Source of the DNA: JADGRA01 sp052143535 | Lineage (GTDB): Bacteria; Myxococcota; Myxococcia; Myxococcales; Myxococcaceae | DNA: 64,000 nt | Direction: 5' to 3' | Assembly: GCA_052143535.1 (NCBI GenBank) | Contig: JBKQSS010000093.1 | Location: 80,592-144,591, forward strand | In this document: piece after piece, positions 8,447 to 17,181 of the stretch | How positions within the stretch are numbered: the first letter of the stretch is position 1 | How the letters are laid out: the number at the start of each line of letters is the position of its first letter | The notes under the pieces: model-generated | Database searches by the model: none | The model's input: only the letters and a program-made list of their open reading frames with translations | What the model was told of the DNA's origin: nothing | Position numbers and translations under genes: made by a program

Positions 8447-8911
8447 AAGGCCGGCGCGCTCGCTGGGGGTTAGCCCGCGCCTACAATAGAAGGGAATGAC
8501 CACGCCCAAAGCGAAGAAACGGGCGCCGGCGCGTGCGCCAAGCACCCCCTCGCAGCACTCGGGCGGGCTTTTGAGACAGCTCCAGGAGGTACCGGTTTTG
8601 GGGGCCTCCGGGCCGAAGGTAGGTGGCAAAGTATTTCGCGATGGTGACCTCCAAGGAAAGCTGTTGAGGGCTCCGGTGAAGGCGCTGCTGGCGCGGCGGC
8701 AAAACGCTTCGAGCCAGGCCCCCGGGCCGGGTGATGAAGGAGTGGGTGGTGCTGGGGCGGGGGGACGGCCGACCGTCCTCGACCAGCGCGGGAGGGCTGG
8801 GCCTGTGTCGCCGCGCTGAAGAGATGAGGCTTTCACTCGGTGCCTGAGGTTTGGGACATTTGAGGGCGGCAGCGGCTGCCTCTCGCCGCTATTGAGGCCC
8901 CCGGCCGTCCC
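8447..8911. other. Intergenic region before the tandem UvrA gene
   Basis: 465 bases between the divergent release-factor-like gene and UvrA. It has no recognised gene except one weak candidate listed separately (8496-8819). I saw no clear promoter pair or hairpin. UvrA regulation such as a LexA box could not be identified by eye. Confidence 0.5.
8496..8819 (+). CDS. Possible small basic protein, unrecognised
   Basis: A 107-codon frame beginning with ATG just after AGAAGGGA, a Shine-Dalgarno-like string that is too close to the start. The protein starts very basic (TTPKAKKRAPARAP), then has a possibly structured part (GGLLRQLQEVPVLGASGPKV and further to about residue 66), and ends in Gly/Arg-rich sequence. 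Third-position GC is lower than in neighbouring genes, which argues against strong coding selection. I do not recognise it. It may be a real lineage-specific gene or a chance frame in the UvrA upstream region. Confidence 0.25.
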   Translation: MTTPKAKKRAPARAPSTPSQHSGGLLRQLQEVPVLGASGPKVGGKVFRDGDLQGKLLRAPVKALLARRQNASSQAPGPGDEGVGGAGAGGRPTVLDQRGRAGPVSPR

Positions 8912-11900
8912 ATGCAGAAGACCCACCTCGTCCGGGCCCGCACCCACAACCTCAAAGACGTCTCCCTCGAGCTGGCCGAAGGCGAGCTGGTGGCGGTGAC
9001 CGGTGTTTCCGGCTCCGGCAAGAGCAGCCTGGCAGTGGACACCCTTTACGCCGAGGGCCAACGCCGCTTCGTCGAAAGCTTCAGCCCGTACGCCCGGCAG
9101 TTTCTGGAACGGCTCGAGCGCCCGCCAATGGAGGCCCTCGAGCCGGTGGCCGCTGGCATTGCTGTCGACCGGCGCTCGCCAGTGAAGAGCTCGCGCTCGA
9201 CGGTGGCCACCCTGGCGGACTTGGAGGCGTACCTCTCGGCCCTCTTCACCCGCGAGGCCCTGCCGCTGTGTCCGTTGGACGGCCAGGAGGCCCGGCCCAC
9301 CGACGCTCGGGCCGCCGCTTCGGCCGCGCTCCTCGTCGGCCAGGGCCGCCCGGGCGTGCTCACCTACCGCGTCCGCATGGCGGACACGGCGGACTTCCTC
9401 GACGCGCGCGAAGGGTTGCTCCGCGACGGCTACCGGCGGCTTCTGGTGCAGGGCCAGGTGCGGGAGCTCGAGGGACTCACCCCGGCCGAGGCGATGGGCG
9501 CGGGCGGGACGGCCGAGGTGGTCGTGGACCGCCTGGTGCTCGAGGCCAAAGCCCTGGGCCGTCTCACCGCCAGCCTCGAAGAGGCCTGGGCGCGCGGGGC
9601 TGGCTCGGCGGCAGTGTGGGTAGACGGCGTGCGCACGGCGCTGCGTCAGGGCCTGGCCTGCCCGGCCTGTGGGCGCGGCTTCGAGGCTGCCTCGCCGGGC
9701 CTCTTCAGCTACCAGTCCGCGGTGGGCGCCTGTCCGGGCTGCCGCGGCTTCGGCCGGACGCTGGGAATTGACTGGGAAAAGGTAATTCCGGACACCTCCC
9801 TCAGCATTGAGGACGGGGCCCTTCGGCCATGGAATGGCCGCTCCAGCGAGTGGGAGCGCGAGATGCTGGTGCGCTTCGCCCGAAAGCGCGGCATCCCCTT
9901 GGACGTCAGCTGGGCGCGTCTCTCCGCGGCGCAGCGCGAGGCCGTCCTCGAGGGGGAGGGGAACTACCGGGCAGGGCATTACCCGGGGCTGCGGGCTTGG
10001 TTTCGCTGGCTCGAGGGGCGCACCTACAAAATGCACGTGAGAGTGCTGCTCAGCCGCTACCGCGCCTATGCGCTGTGCACGGCCTGCGGCGGGGCACGTC
10101 TCAACCCGAGTGCGCTCGGCTACCGGACTGGCGGCCTCACTCTCGCCGCTTGGCATGCCCTGGAAGTGGCCGAGGCCCGCGCCCGGCTGGACGTCTTGGC
10201 CACCCGGACGGGGCAAGGCGAGCTCGTCCGGCGGGAGCTAGCCACTCGGCTCGCCTACCTGGAAAAAGTGGGCCTCGGCTACCTCCGCTTGGACCGCCAG
10301 AGCCGCACGCTGTCCGGTGGCGAGGCGCAGCGCGTTTCGCTCACCGCCGCCCTCGGCACCGCTCTCACCGGGGCACTCTTCGTCCTCGACGAGCCCACCG
10401 TCGGCCTGCACCCCTCGGACGTGGACACGCTGTGCGGCACGCTCGAGGAGCTCGCCGTGCGAGGCAACGTCGCGCTGGTGCTGGAGCATGACCCAGCCGT
10501 CATCCGGCGCTGTGCCCGGGTGCTCGAGCTCGGGCCAGGGGCTGGCCCGGGGGGCGGGCAGCTCTGCTTCGACGGGACGCCCGCCGCGCTGGCCCACCGG
10601 ATGGACTTGCCCACCGGGAGGGTGCTGGCCCAGGAGGCGCAAGCCGCCTTCCGGCCGCCGCGCCGGGCCCGCGGCCACCTCCACGTCCAGGGTGCGCGGG
10701 CGAATAACCTCCAGGGGCTCGAGGTGCGGTTTCCGCTGGGGACGCTGTGCACCATTACCGGCGTCTCCGGCAGCGGGAAAAGCAGCCTCTTGGAGGACGT
10801 CGTCTACCGCACACTGGCGCGTCGGTTGGGGGTGCGCGACGTCGAGGCGCCGGGGCCCGTCGATGCAGTGCACGGGGCGGACGGCATCTCCCGGGTAGTG
10901 CTGGTCGACCAGGCGCCCCTGGGGCGAACGTCGCGCGGTAACGCCGCCACCTACACCAAGGCCTGGGACGCGCTGCGCCGGGCCTTCTCGGAGACGCCCG
11001 ACGCCGTGCTGCGCGGGCTAGCGGCCAGCCACTTCTCCTTCAACGTCGAGGGTGGCCGGTGCGCGGCCTGCGCCGGCGAGGGCGCGGAGACGGTGGAAAT
11101 GCAGTTTCTGGCCGACGTGCGCCTCACCTGCCCCAGCTGCCGCGGCAGGCGCTTCCGGGACGAAGTGCTAGCCGTGCGGCTGCGCGGCCGAAGCGTGGCC
11201 GAGGTCCTGGACATGTCCGTGGGCAGCGCGCTGGAGCTCTTCTCGGACGTCACCGCCGTGGCTCGGGCCCTTGAGCCGCTCGCTCGTCTTGGGCTCGGCT
11301 ACCTCCCGCTCGGGCAGCCCCTCTCCACCCTCTCCGGAGGCGAGGCGCAGCGGGTGAAGCTGGCGCGGGCGCTGGGCGGACCGCAAGTGGGGGCCCTGTA
11401 CCTACTGGATGAGCCGAGCGCCGGGCTGCACGGCGAGGACGTCTCGGCTGTGCTGCGGGCGCTACACGCGCTGGTGGACGCCGGGGCCACTGTCCTGGCC
11501 GTCGAGCATGACTTGGGCTTCATCCGCGGCTCCGACTGGGTGGTGGATTTGGGCCCTGGCGGTGGCCGGCACGGCGGCCGGCTGATTGCCGAGGGACCTC
11601 CGGCGGAGGTGGCGCGCGGCCCGGGGCGCACCGCCCTGGCCCTGCGGGCAACCGCTGGGGCAGCTCGCGAGGTGCCCAGCCAACCTGCGCCAGGGCCCGC
11701 TGCGCCGCGGGTCATCGAGGTGGAACATGCGCGCGAGCACAACCTCAGGGAGGTGAGCTGCCGCATTCCCTTGGGGAAGCTGGTGGTGATGACGGGGCCG
11801 TCGGGCAGCGGGAAGAGTACCCTCGCCTTCGACGTCCTCTACGCCGAGGCCCAGCGCCGCTTTGTGGAGACGCTGTCACCCTATGCCCGGCAGTTTCTGC

Positions 11901-14194
11901 CAATGCTGCCCCGGCCGGACGTCGAGCGGATTCGCGGGCTACCGCCGGCCGTCGCGCTCGAGCAACGTACCTCGCGCGCCGGCGCCACCAGCACCGTGGC
12001 CACCGTCACCGAGGTGGCCCATTACCTGCGGCTCCTCTACGCCAAGGTGGGGACGCCCCATTGCCCTACCGACGGCTCGCCCATTGCGCCCCAGTCACCG
12101 GAGGTGCTGTTTCGCCGTGCGCGCACGGGGCGCGGCTCGCTGACGCTGCAGGCCCCGGTGGTGCGCGCGCGGAAGGGCACCTACCTGGATGTCTTCACCG
12201 CCGCTGCCCGGGCGGGTGTCAGCGAGGCGGTGGTGGACGGGGTGCGTGTTTCCACCGACGCGCCACCGCGGCTCTTGAAGTCCCGCGAGCATGACATTGA
12301 CCTCGTGCTGTGGACCGGCCGCGCCTCAGCGCTGCCGCAGGAGGCCTTCGAGCGGGCGCTGCGCTGGGGCAAGGGGCTGGTGCGGCTCGTGTCTGGCGAC
12401 GCCGAGCGCCTGTTGTCCGCGGCCCGAAGCTGCCCGGCGTGCGGAACGGCCGTCCCCGAGCTCGACCCGCGCTGGTTCTCCTTCAACACCCGCCAGGGCG
12501 CCTGCCCGGACTGTGCCGGCACAGGCGTGCGCGGAGGGGCCGAAGCGGCTGCGGAGGGAGAAACCGATGCCTGCCCCAGCTGCGAGGGCACCCGGCTTCA
12601 GCCCATTCCCCGGGCAGTGCGGCTATTTGGCGCCCGCTACCACGAGGTGGTAGCCGAGTCTGTCTCGCGGGCCCTGGCTCGCGTGCGGCGCTGGCACTTT
12701 CGGGGAACGGAGGCGCAACTGGGGGACACCGCCCTCGGCGAGCTGATGCGCCGGCTCGAGTTCCTCGAGCGGGTTGGACTCGGCTACCTGCCGCTCGACC
12801 GCAACGCCTCCACCTTGAGCGGCGGTGAGATGCAACGGTTGCGGCTAGCGGCACAGGCCGGTGCAGGACTCACCGGCGCGCTGTACGTCCTCGATGAGCC
12901 CACCATCGGGCTCCACCCACGGGACACCGGAAAGCTTTTGGAAAACCTGCGCACCTTGGTGCGAACCGGCTCGACGGTGCTGGTGGTGGAACACGACGCG
13001 GACACGCTGCGCGCGGCCGACCACCTCATTGACTTGGGGCCCACCGGTGGAAGGGGCGGTGGGCGAATTGTCGCCGAAGGCCCGCCGGCGTACGTCCTTG
13101 GCCTGGCCAGCTCCCCCACCGCACGGGCCCTGGCGCGCCCGCCGCTCCCGCTTGCCGCCCGGCCGCCGGCCAAGGCCTGGCTCGAGCTGCGCGGGGCCCG
13201 GGCCAACAACTTGCGAGGGGTGGACTTCCGTCTGCCGCTCGGACGGCTCACCGTCGTGGCCGGCGTCTCGGGCAGCGGCAAGAGCACGCTCGTCCGGCAA
13301 GTCCTTTTTCCGGCAGTGCGCGCGGCGCTGGGCCGAGTCACCCCGGCGCCCGGGGCCTTCACCGCGCTCTCCGGGCTGGGCGGCCTGCGCCGCGTGCTGG
13401 CCGTGGACCAGTCCCCCATCGGCCGCACACCGCGCAGTGTCCCGGCCACCTTTCTCGGCCTATGGGACGAGATGCGCCGCGCCTTTGCCGCCACGGCTGA
13501 AGCGCGCCAGCGGGGTTTCGGGCCGGCGCGCTTCTCGTTCAACACCCCAGCCGGTGGGCGATGCCAAGCCTGTCAGGGGCAGGGCAGCATCAGCCACGAG
13601 ATGTCCTTCCTGCCGGACGTCACCACGCCCTGCGAGGCCTGTGGCGGCATGCGCTTCGACGCCGCCACCCGCGAGGTGCGCTACCGCGGACTGGACGTGG
13701 GCGAGGTGCTGCACCTGACGGTGGAGGAGGCGCGGGAAGTCTTCGCTGCGCTGCCGCGGGTGGCGGGCCCTTTGCAGTGCCTGGTGGAGCTCGGCGTCGG
13801 CTACCTGCAGCTCGGCCAGGGCAGTCACACCCTCTCCGGCGGGGAGGCTCAACGGCTGAAACTGGCGGCCGAGCTCACCGCCTCGGCCCGGCATGAGCCA
13901 ACCCTGTACGTCCTGGACGAGCCCACCACCGGCCTCCACCTCTCGGACGTGGAACGGCTGGTGCAGTTCCTCGGACGGCTTGTGGACCGAGGGGACACGC
14001 TCGTCGTCATCGAGCACCACCCGGCCGTCATCGCCGCGGCGGACTATGTGGTGGAGCTCGGTCCGGAGGGCGGGGAGGCGGGCGGGCGCATCGTCGCCGA
14101 GGGGCCGCCGGCGCGCGTCGCCCGGAGGGACACTGCCACCGGGGAGGTGCTGCGCTCGCTGCTGGGCGTCGCCGGCGCCGCCAGGAGTGCCTGA
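8912..14194 (+). CDS. uvrA: Tandem-duplicated UvrA (two UvrA units in one chain)
   Basis: A 1760-residue protein about twice the normal UvrA length (about 940). It holds four Walker A motifs (residues about 31, 617, 962 and 1451: GVSGSGKSS, GVSGSGKSS, GPSGSGKST, GVSGSGKST). It also holds four ABC signatures (LSGGEAQR or LSGGEMQR near 466, 806, 1301 and 1640) and four CxxC-x(18-20)-CxxC zinc-module pairs (near 250, 715, 1172 and 1550). Each half therefore has a complete pair of UvrA ATPase modules. The segments after the first Walker module (VLTYRV...EVVVDRLVLEA in half 1, APVVRARKGTYLD in half 2) resemble the UvrB-binding domain, so neither half looks like the UvrB-blind UvrA2 type. Role by family: ATP-dependent lesion recognition in nucleotide excision repair. 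A canonical UvrA dimer would here be one polypeptide (inference). No UvrB or UvrC is nearby. Confidence 0.9.
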   Translation: MQKTHLVRARTHNLKDVSLELAEGELVAVTGVSGSGKSSLAVDTLYAEGQRRFVESFSPYARQFLERLERPPMEALEPVAAGIAVDRRSPVKSSRSTVATLADLEAYLSALFTREALPLCPLDGQEARPTDARAAASAALLVGQGRPGVLTYRVRMADTADFLDAREGLLRDGYRRLLVQGQVRELEGLTPAEAMGAGGTAEVVVDRLVLEAKALGRLTASLEEAWARGAGSAAVWVDGVRTALRQGLACPACGRGFEAASPGLFSYQSAVGACPGCRGFGRTLGIDWEKVIPDTSLSIEDGALRPWNGRSSEWEREMLVRFARKRGIPLDVSWARLSAAQREAVLEGEGNYRAGHYPGLRAWFRWLEGRTYKMHVRVLLSRYRAYALCTACGGARLNPSALGYRTGGLTLAAWHALEVAEARARLDVLATRTGQGELVRRELATRLAYLEKVGLGYLRLDRQSRTLSGGEAQRVSLTAALGTALTGALFVLDEPTVGLHPSDVDTLCGTLEELAVRGNVALVLEHDPAVIRRCARVLELGPGAGPGGGQLCFDGTPAALAHRMDLPTGRVLAQEAQAAFRPPRRARGHLHVQGARANNLQGLEVRFPLGTLCTITGVSGSGKSSLLEDVVYRTLARRLGVRDVEAPGPVDAVHGADGISRVVLVDQAPLGRTSRGNAATYTKAWDALRRAFSETPDAVLRGLAASHFSFNVEGGRCAACAGEGAETVEMQFLADVRLTCPSCRGRRFRDEVLAVRLRGRSVAEVLDMSVGSALELFSDVTAVARALEPLARLGLGYLPLGQPLSTLSGGEAQRVKLARALGGPQVGALYLLDEPSAGLHGEDVSAVLRALHALVDAGATVLAVEHDLGFIRGSDWVVDLGPGGGRHGGRLIAEGPPAEVARGPGRTALALRATAGAAREVPSQPAPGPAAPRVIEVEHAREHNLREVSCRIPLGKLVVMTGPSGSGKSTLAFDVLYAEAQRRFVETLSPYARQFLPMLPRPDVERIRGLPPAVALEQRTSRAGATSTVATVTEVAHYLRLLYAKVGTPHCPTDGSPIAPQSPEVLFRRARTGRGSLTLQAPVVRARKGTYLDVFTAAARAGVSEAVVDGVRVSTDAPPRLLKSREHDIDLVLWTGRASALPQEAFERALRWGKGLVRLVSGDAERLLSAARSCPACGTAVPELDPRWFSFNTRQGACPDCAGTGVRGGAEAAAEGETDACPSCEGTRLQPIPRAVRLFGARYHEVVAESVSRALARVRRWHFRGTEAQLGDTALGELMRRLEFLERVGLGYLPLDRNASTLSGGEMQRLRLAAQAGAGLTGALYVLDEPTIGLHPRDTGKLLENLRTLVRTGSTVLVVEHDADTLRAADHLIDLGPTGGRGGGRIVAEGPPAYVLGLASSPTARALARPPLPLAARPPAKAWLELRGARANNLRGVDFRLPLGRLTVVAGVSGSGKSTLVRQVLFPAVRAALGRVTPAPGAFTALSGLGGLRRVLAVDQSPIGRTPRSVPATFLGLWDEMRRAFAATAEARQRGFGPARFSFNTPAGGRCQACQGQGSISHEMSFLPDVTTPCEACGGMRFDAATREVRYRGLDVGEVLHLTVEEAREVFAALPRVAGPLQCLVELGVGYLQLGQGSHTLSGGEAQRLKLAAELTASARHEPTLYVLDEPTTGLHLSDVERLVQFLGRLVDRGDTLVVIEHHPAVIAAADYVVELGPEGGEAGGRIVAEGPPARVARRDTATGEVLRSLLGVAGAARSA

Positions 14195-14196
14195 GG

Positions 14197-14215
14197 GGCC
14201 CCTTTTTTTGGGGCT
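14197..14215. terminator. Hairpin between convergent uvrA and small membrane protein
   Basis: GGCCCC (14197-14202) and GGGGCT (14210-14215) pair around a T7 loop just after the uvrA stop, ending in the stop of the opposing gene. No T-run follows on either strand, so efficient intrinsic termination is doubtful. Confidence 0.3.
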
Positions 14216-14567
14216 ACTTCTTCTTCTTGGTCGTCTTGGTCGTCTTGGCGGGCGGCTTCTTGGCGTCGGCCTTGCTGTCCTTCACCGGCTCCACCTTCCG
14301 CTCGGCCAAAAGCTTGTTCTCTCGCTCCAAGTCGGAGACGCGCTTCTCGAGGGCCGTCTTCTGGCTGAGGAGGTCGAGGTTTTTCTTCGCCATCGCGTCG
14401 TTCTGGTCGCGGGCGACGTGCAATTGCTTCTCGGCCTCGTCCTTCTGGCCAGTGAGGGTGATGACGGCGAAGCCGCTCACCAGCACTGCCACCGCAAGCA
14501 GAATCCACGGGAGCTTGGAGGGGCGCGCCCGCTGCCAGTCCGCTTCGAACTCGTCAGTCTGAGCCAC
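14214..14567 (-). CDS. Small membrane-anchored coiled-coil protein
   Basis: 117 residues with a GTG start. A short acidic/polar N-terminus is followed by one transmembrane segment (about residues 18-38, LPWILLAVAVLVSGFAVITL). Then comes a heptad-rich helix (about 40-90, with KKNLDLLSQKTALEKRVSDLE and similar) and a lysine/threonine-rich tail ending in KKKK. No enzymatic motif. Topology suggests an inner-membrane anchor with an extracytoplasmic coiled coil, or the reverse. I cannot assign a function. It converges on the tandem UvrA gene and is 83 bases from the divergent hydrolase gene. No strong ribosome-binding site precedes the GTG, so the start is approximate. Confidence 0.65.
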   Translation of the reverse strand: MAQTDEFEADWQRARPSKLPWILLAVAVLVSGFAVITLTGQKDEAEKQLHVARDQNDAMAKKNLDLLSQKTALEKRVSDLERENKLLAERKVEPVKDSKADAKKPPAKTTKTTKKKK

Positions 14568-14650
14568 GGATTGGAAACATTAGCAGGTCCGCCCCCAACC
14601 CCAAGTTCCTGAACGCCAGCCCCCATGGTACCAGGGCGCCCCGGAGTGCC

Positions 14651-15466
14651 ATGCCCACGCTCGCCCACAGCCAGGTGACTGCCCCGGGAAGCGCACCGGG
14701 CCGATGGCTGCTCGTCCTGCACGGGCTTCTGGGGCGAGGCAGCAACTGGCGGACCCTCACCCGAGCCCTGGTGAGCGCCCGGCCGGACTGGGGCGCGGTG
14801 CTGGTGGACTTGCGCATGCACGGCGATTCGCTGGGCTTTCCGCCTCCGCACACCGTCCAGGCGGCAGCCGAGGACTTGGACGGGCTGGCCGCGCAGCTCC
14901 CCGGGCCGGTGGAGGGCGTTCTCGGACACTCGCTCGGTGGAAAGGTGGCCCTGGCCTGGGCGGCCGTGGCCCGGGGGCTCCGGCACGCCCTCATTCTCGA
15001 CACCAACCCCGGGCCACGTCCGCTGGGCGAGGGCAGCGAGACGAGCAAGGAGGTGCTCTCCGTGCTGCGCAGCTTGCCCGCCGTGCTGCCGTCCCGGCAG
15101 GCGTTCATCGCCCAGGTGCAGGCGGCCGGCCAGCCTGCGGCGCTGGCCGCTTGGCTGGCGATGAGTCTGCAGCCCCAAGCCGGCGGCTTTCGCTTCGGCC
15201 TGGACATGGAGGCCATGGCTTCACTCTTGTCGGACGTCCTTGGCCGCGACGACTGGGCCGTCCTCACCTCGCCGCCGGCCGGCCTCCGCTTCAGCTTTAT
15301 TCTCGGCGGCCGCTCGAGGACGGTGCGGGGGGAGGCTCTGCGACGTCTTCAGACGCTGGCCGCCGACGGGCGACTCGACCTCACCGTGCTGGCCGAGGCC
15401 GGCCACTGGCTGCAGGTGGATGACCCGGTGGGGACTCTGCGGGCGGTGACGGAGGCCCTTCGGTGA
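14651..15466 (+). CDS. Alpha/beta-fold hydrolase (YbfF-like esterase)
   Basis: 271 residues. LLVLHGLLGRGSNW at about 20-33 is the oxyanion region, VDLRMHGDS at 52-60 the next strand-turn, and GHSLGGKVAL gives nucleophile Ser94. AEAGHWLQVDDP gives His252, with a family-typical spacing to the C-terminus. This resembles YbfF-type acyl-CoA/palmitoyl esterases and related small hydrolases. The substrate is unknown. The stop overlaps the GTG start of the CPCC protein by the GTGA arrangement, so the two are probably co-translated. Confidence 0.85.
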   Translation: MPTLAHSQVTAPGSAPGRWLLVLHGLLGRGSNWRTLTRALVSARPDWGAVLVDLRMHGDSLGFPPPHTVQAAAEDLDGLAAQLPGPVEGVLGHSLGGKVALAWAAVARGLRHALILDTNPGPRPLGEGSETSKEVLSVLRSLPAVLPSRQAFIAQVQAAGQPAALAAWLAMSLQPQAGGFRFGLDMEAMASLLSDVLGRDDWAVLTSPPAGLRFSFILGGRSRTVRGEALRRLQTLAADGRLDLTVLAEAGHWLQVDDPVGTLRAVTEALR

Positions 15467-15720
15467 GCGAGGCCAGGCGCTACCGGTGTGTGTGCTGCGC
15501 CTGCTGGACGCTCGACGAGGAGCCCCCGGGGACTTTCAGCCTCTGTCCGGTGTGCGGCTGGGAGGACGACGCCTTTCAGGCCAAGCACCCGGACTTCGCC
15601 GACGGCACCAACGCCGTCAGCCTCAACACCGCCCGGAGGAATTTCCGTCTCCTCGGGGCCTCGGACCCGCGGCGGCTGTCGCGCACCCGTCCGCCAACCT
15701 CCGAGGAACGCGGCGCCTAG
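15463..15720 (+). CDS. CPCC-family cysteine-rich small protein
   Basis: 85 residues from a GTG start that overlaps the hydrolase stop. The N-terminal half has YRCVCCACWTLDEEPPGTF and then LCPVCGWEDDAF. This matches the CPCC domain (PF14206), in which paired Cys residues likely bind zinc, followed by the family-typical NAVSLNTARRNF block. Here the first cluster is CVCCAC rather than CPCCG. The family has no established function; members are often short and cytoplasmic. Confidence 0.85.
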   Translation: MSEARRYRCVCCACWTLDEEPPGTFSLCPVCGWEDDAFQAKHPDFADGTNAVSLNTARRNFRLLGASDPRRLSRTRPPTSEERGA

Positions 15721-15803
15721 AGGAAAACAGTCTTTCCCCTGGGGTGGGTTGGCTGCTGTGCGGTGCCTTCTCTCTCCGGTGGGCCTGGCCGCGAGCCTCG
15801 GGG

Positions 15804-17129
15804 CTACCGGAAGAAGAGGTGGCACAGCACCGTGGACATGATGATGCCCGATAAGTCGGTGAGGAGACATGCCGCCACGGTGTGCCGCAGCGCTCGCACC
15901 TGGACGCTGCCGAAGTACACCGCCAGCACGTAGAAGGTGGTCTCCATGCTGCCGTTGATGGTCGAGGTGAGGTAGCCGATGAAGGAGTCAGGCCCGTACG
16001 TCTTCATCGTCTCGGCCAGCACGCCAATGGCCCCCGTGCCGGACAGCGGCCGGATGAGTGCCATGGGCAGTGCCTCGGGAGGAAAGCCCAGGGGCCCGGT
16101 GACTTTGCCGAGGACGCCGACGATGGCGTCCATCGCCCCCGAGGCGCGGAAGACGGCGACCGCCACCATGATGGCCACCAGGTAGGGGATGATGAGGACG
16201 GCGACTTGAAAGCCCTCCTTTCCGGCGGTGACGAGCACCTCGTACACCTTCACCCGCCGGGCGAAGCCGAAGAGGACGATGCTGAACATGAGGATGGGCA
16301 AAATCCACCCGCTCATGGCCGTCCGGAAGACTTCGAAGGGGGTGTGGCCCACCCGCAGCGTCAGGAGGGAGCGAACGAGTCCTGCCACCAGGGCCACCAC
16401 CACGGCTAGGGTGACGAGCCGTCGCAGCGGGCTCGCCGGGGCATGGGGGAGCGCGGCCTGCTCCGCGGCGGCGTCGGCCGCCGCCGCGTCCGGCGCCTTC
16501 GGCGGCGGTGCCGGAGGAGGGCCGTCCTGCAGCACCACTCGCTCCGGGGCAAACCGGGGGAGCCGCTGCAGAAGCTTACAGGCCACCACCGCCACCACCG
16601 CCGAGGACATGGTGGCCAGCATGGAGGGAAGGAAAATGGCCGCCGGGTCCTTGGAGCCGAGGGCCGAGCGCACGGTGATGACGCCCAAGGGTAAGACCGC
16701 CAGGCCCGAGGTGTTGATGGCGACGAAGAGCGCCATCGAGTTGCTCGCGACGCCCGGGTAGGGATTGAGCTGATTCAACTCGGAGATGGCCTTCAGCCCG
16801 AAGGGCGTCGCGGCATTTCCCACGCCGAGAATGTTGGCCGAGATGTTGAGAATCATCGCGCCAATCGCCGGGGAGTCGGCCGGCACGTCCGGGAAAAGAC
16901 GCCGCATGACGGGGCGCAGCAGTCGGGCAATGGAGGCCAACAGTCCCGCCTCGCGCAAAACGCCCATGAAGCCGAGCCACAACGCCATCGGCCCGATGAG
17001 CTTGATGGCCAAGCTGACGGCGTCGATGGAGGCGTCGGGCCAGGCCCGGTTGACGTCGGCGAGCCGCCCGGTGAAGGCAGCCACGACGATGGACCCGGCG
17101 ACGAGGACGACGAAGATGCCGTTGAGCAA
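15804..17129 (-). CDS. SpmA-SpmB fusion, nucleoside-recognition-domain membrane protein
   Basis: 441 residues. The first half begins LLNGIFVVLVAGSIVVAAF (TTG start; the N-terminus aligns with SpmA) and includes GAMILNISANILGVGNAATPFGL, the Gate/nucleoside-recognition block. The second half carries KEGFQVAVLIIPYLVAIMVA and RPLSGTGAIGVL plus STINGSMETTFYVLAVYFG, the SpmB equivalents. In Bacillus, SpmA and SpmB are separate proteins needed for spore-core dehydration; single-chain fusions occur in Gram-negatives. A 50-residue Ala/Pro-rich linker joins the halves. Substrate and role here are unknown. The organism may form myxospores, but that link is speculative. Confidence 0.85.
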   Translation of the reverse strand: MLNGIFVVLVAGSIVVAAFTGRLADVNRAWPDASIDAVSLAIKLIGPMALWLGFMGVLREAGLLASIARLLRPVMRRLFPDVPADSPAIGAMILNISANILGVGNAATPFGLKAISELNQLNPYPGVASNSMALFVAINTSGLAVLPLGVITVRSALGSKDPAAIFLPSMLATMSSAVVAVVACKLLQRLPRFAPERVVLQDGPPPAPPPKAPDAAAADAAAEQAALPHAPASPLRRLVTLAVVVALVAGLVRSLLTLRVGHTPFEVFRTAMSGWILPILMFSIVLFGFARRVKVYEVLVTAGKEGFQVAVLIIPYLVAIMVAVAVFRASGAMDAIVGVLGKVTGPLGFPPEALPMALIRPLSGTGAIGVLAETMKTYGPDSFIGYLTSTINGSMETTFYVLAVYFGSVQVRALRHTVAACLLTDLSGIIMSTVLCHLFFR

Positions 17130-17181
17130 GGGGCAGCCGCTACGCTAGCAGGCACCCGCTGGCTCGTCGCGATTCGGCCCC

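Noticed and set aside
8447..10216. A 717-codon frame on the minus strand that extends the release-factor-like gene far upstream
   Set aside because: Everything before 8446 is Arg/Pro/Gly-rich antisense sequence to the UvrA gene, with no motifs; the GGQ domain homology starts only at 8446.
8912..14194. Tandem UvrA as an assembly artefact joining two genes
   Set aside because: The two halves differ throughout, the frame is continuous, and double-length UvrA-like proteins are known in some bacteria; kept as a real gene, with re-sequencing noted as the check.
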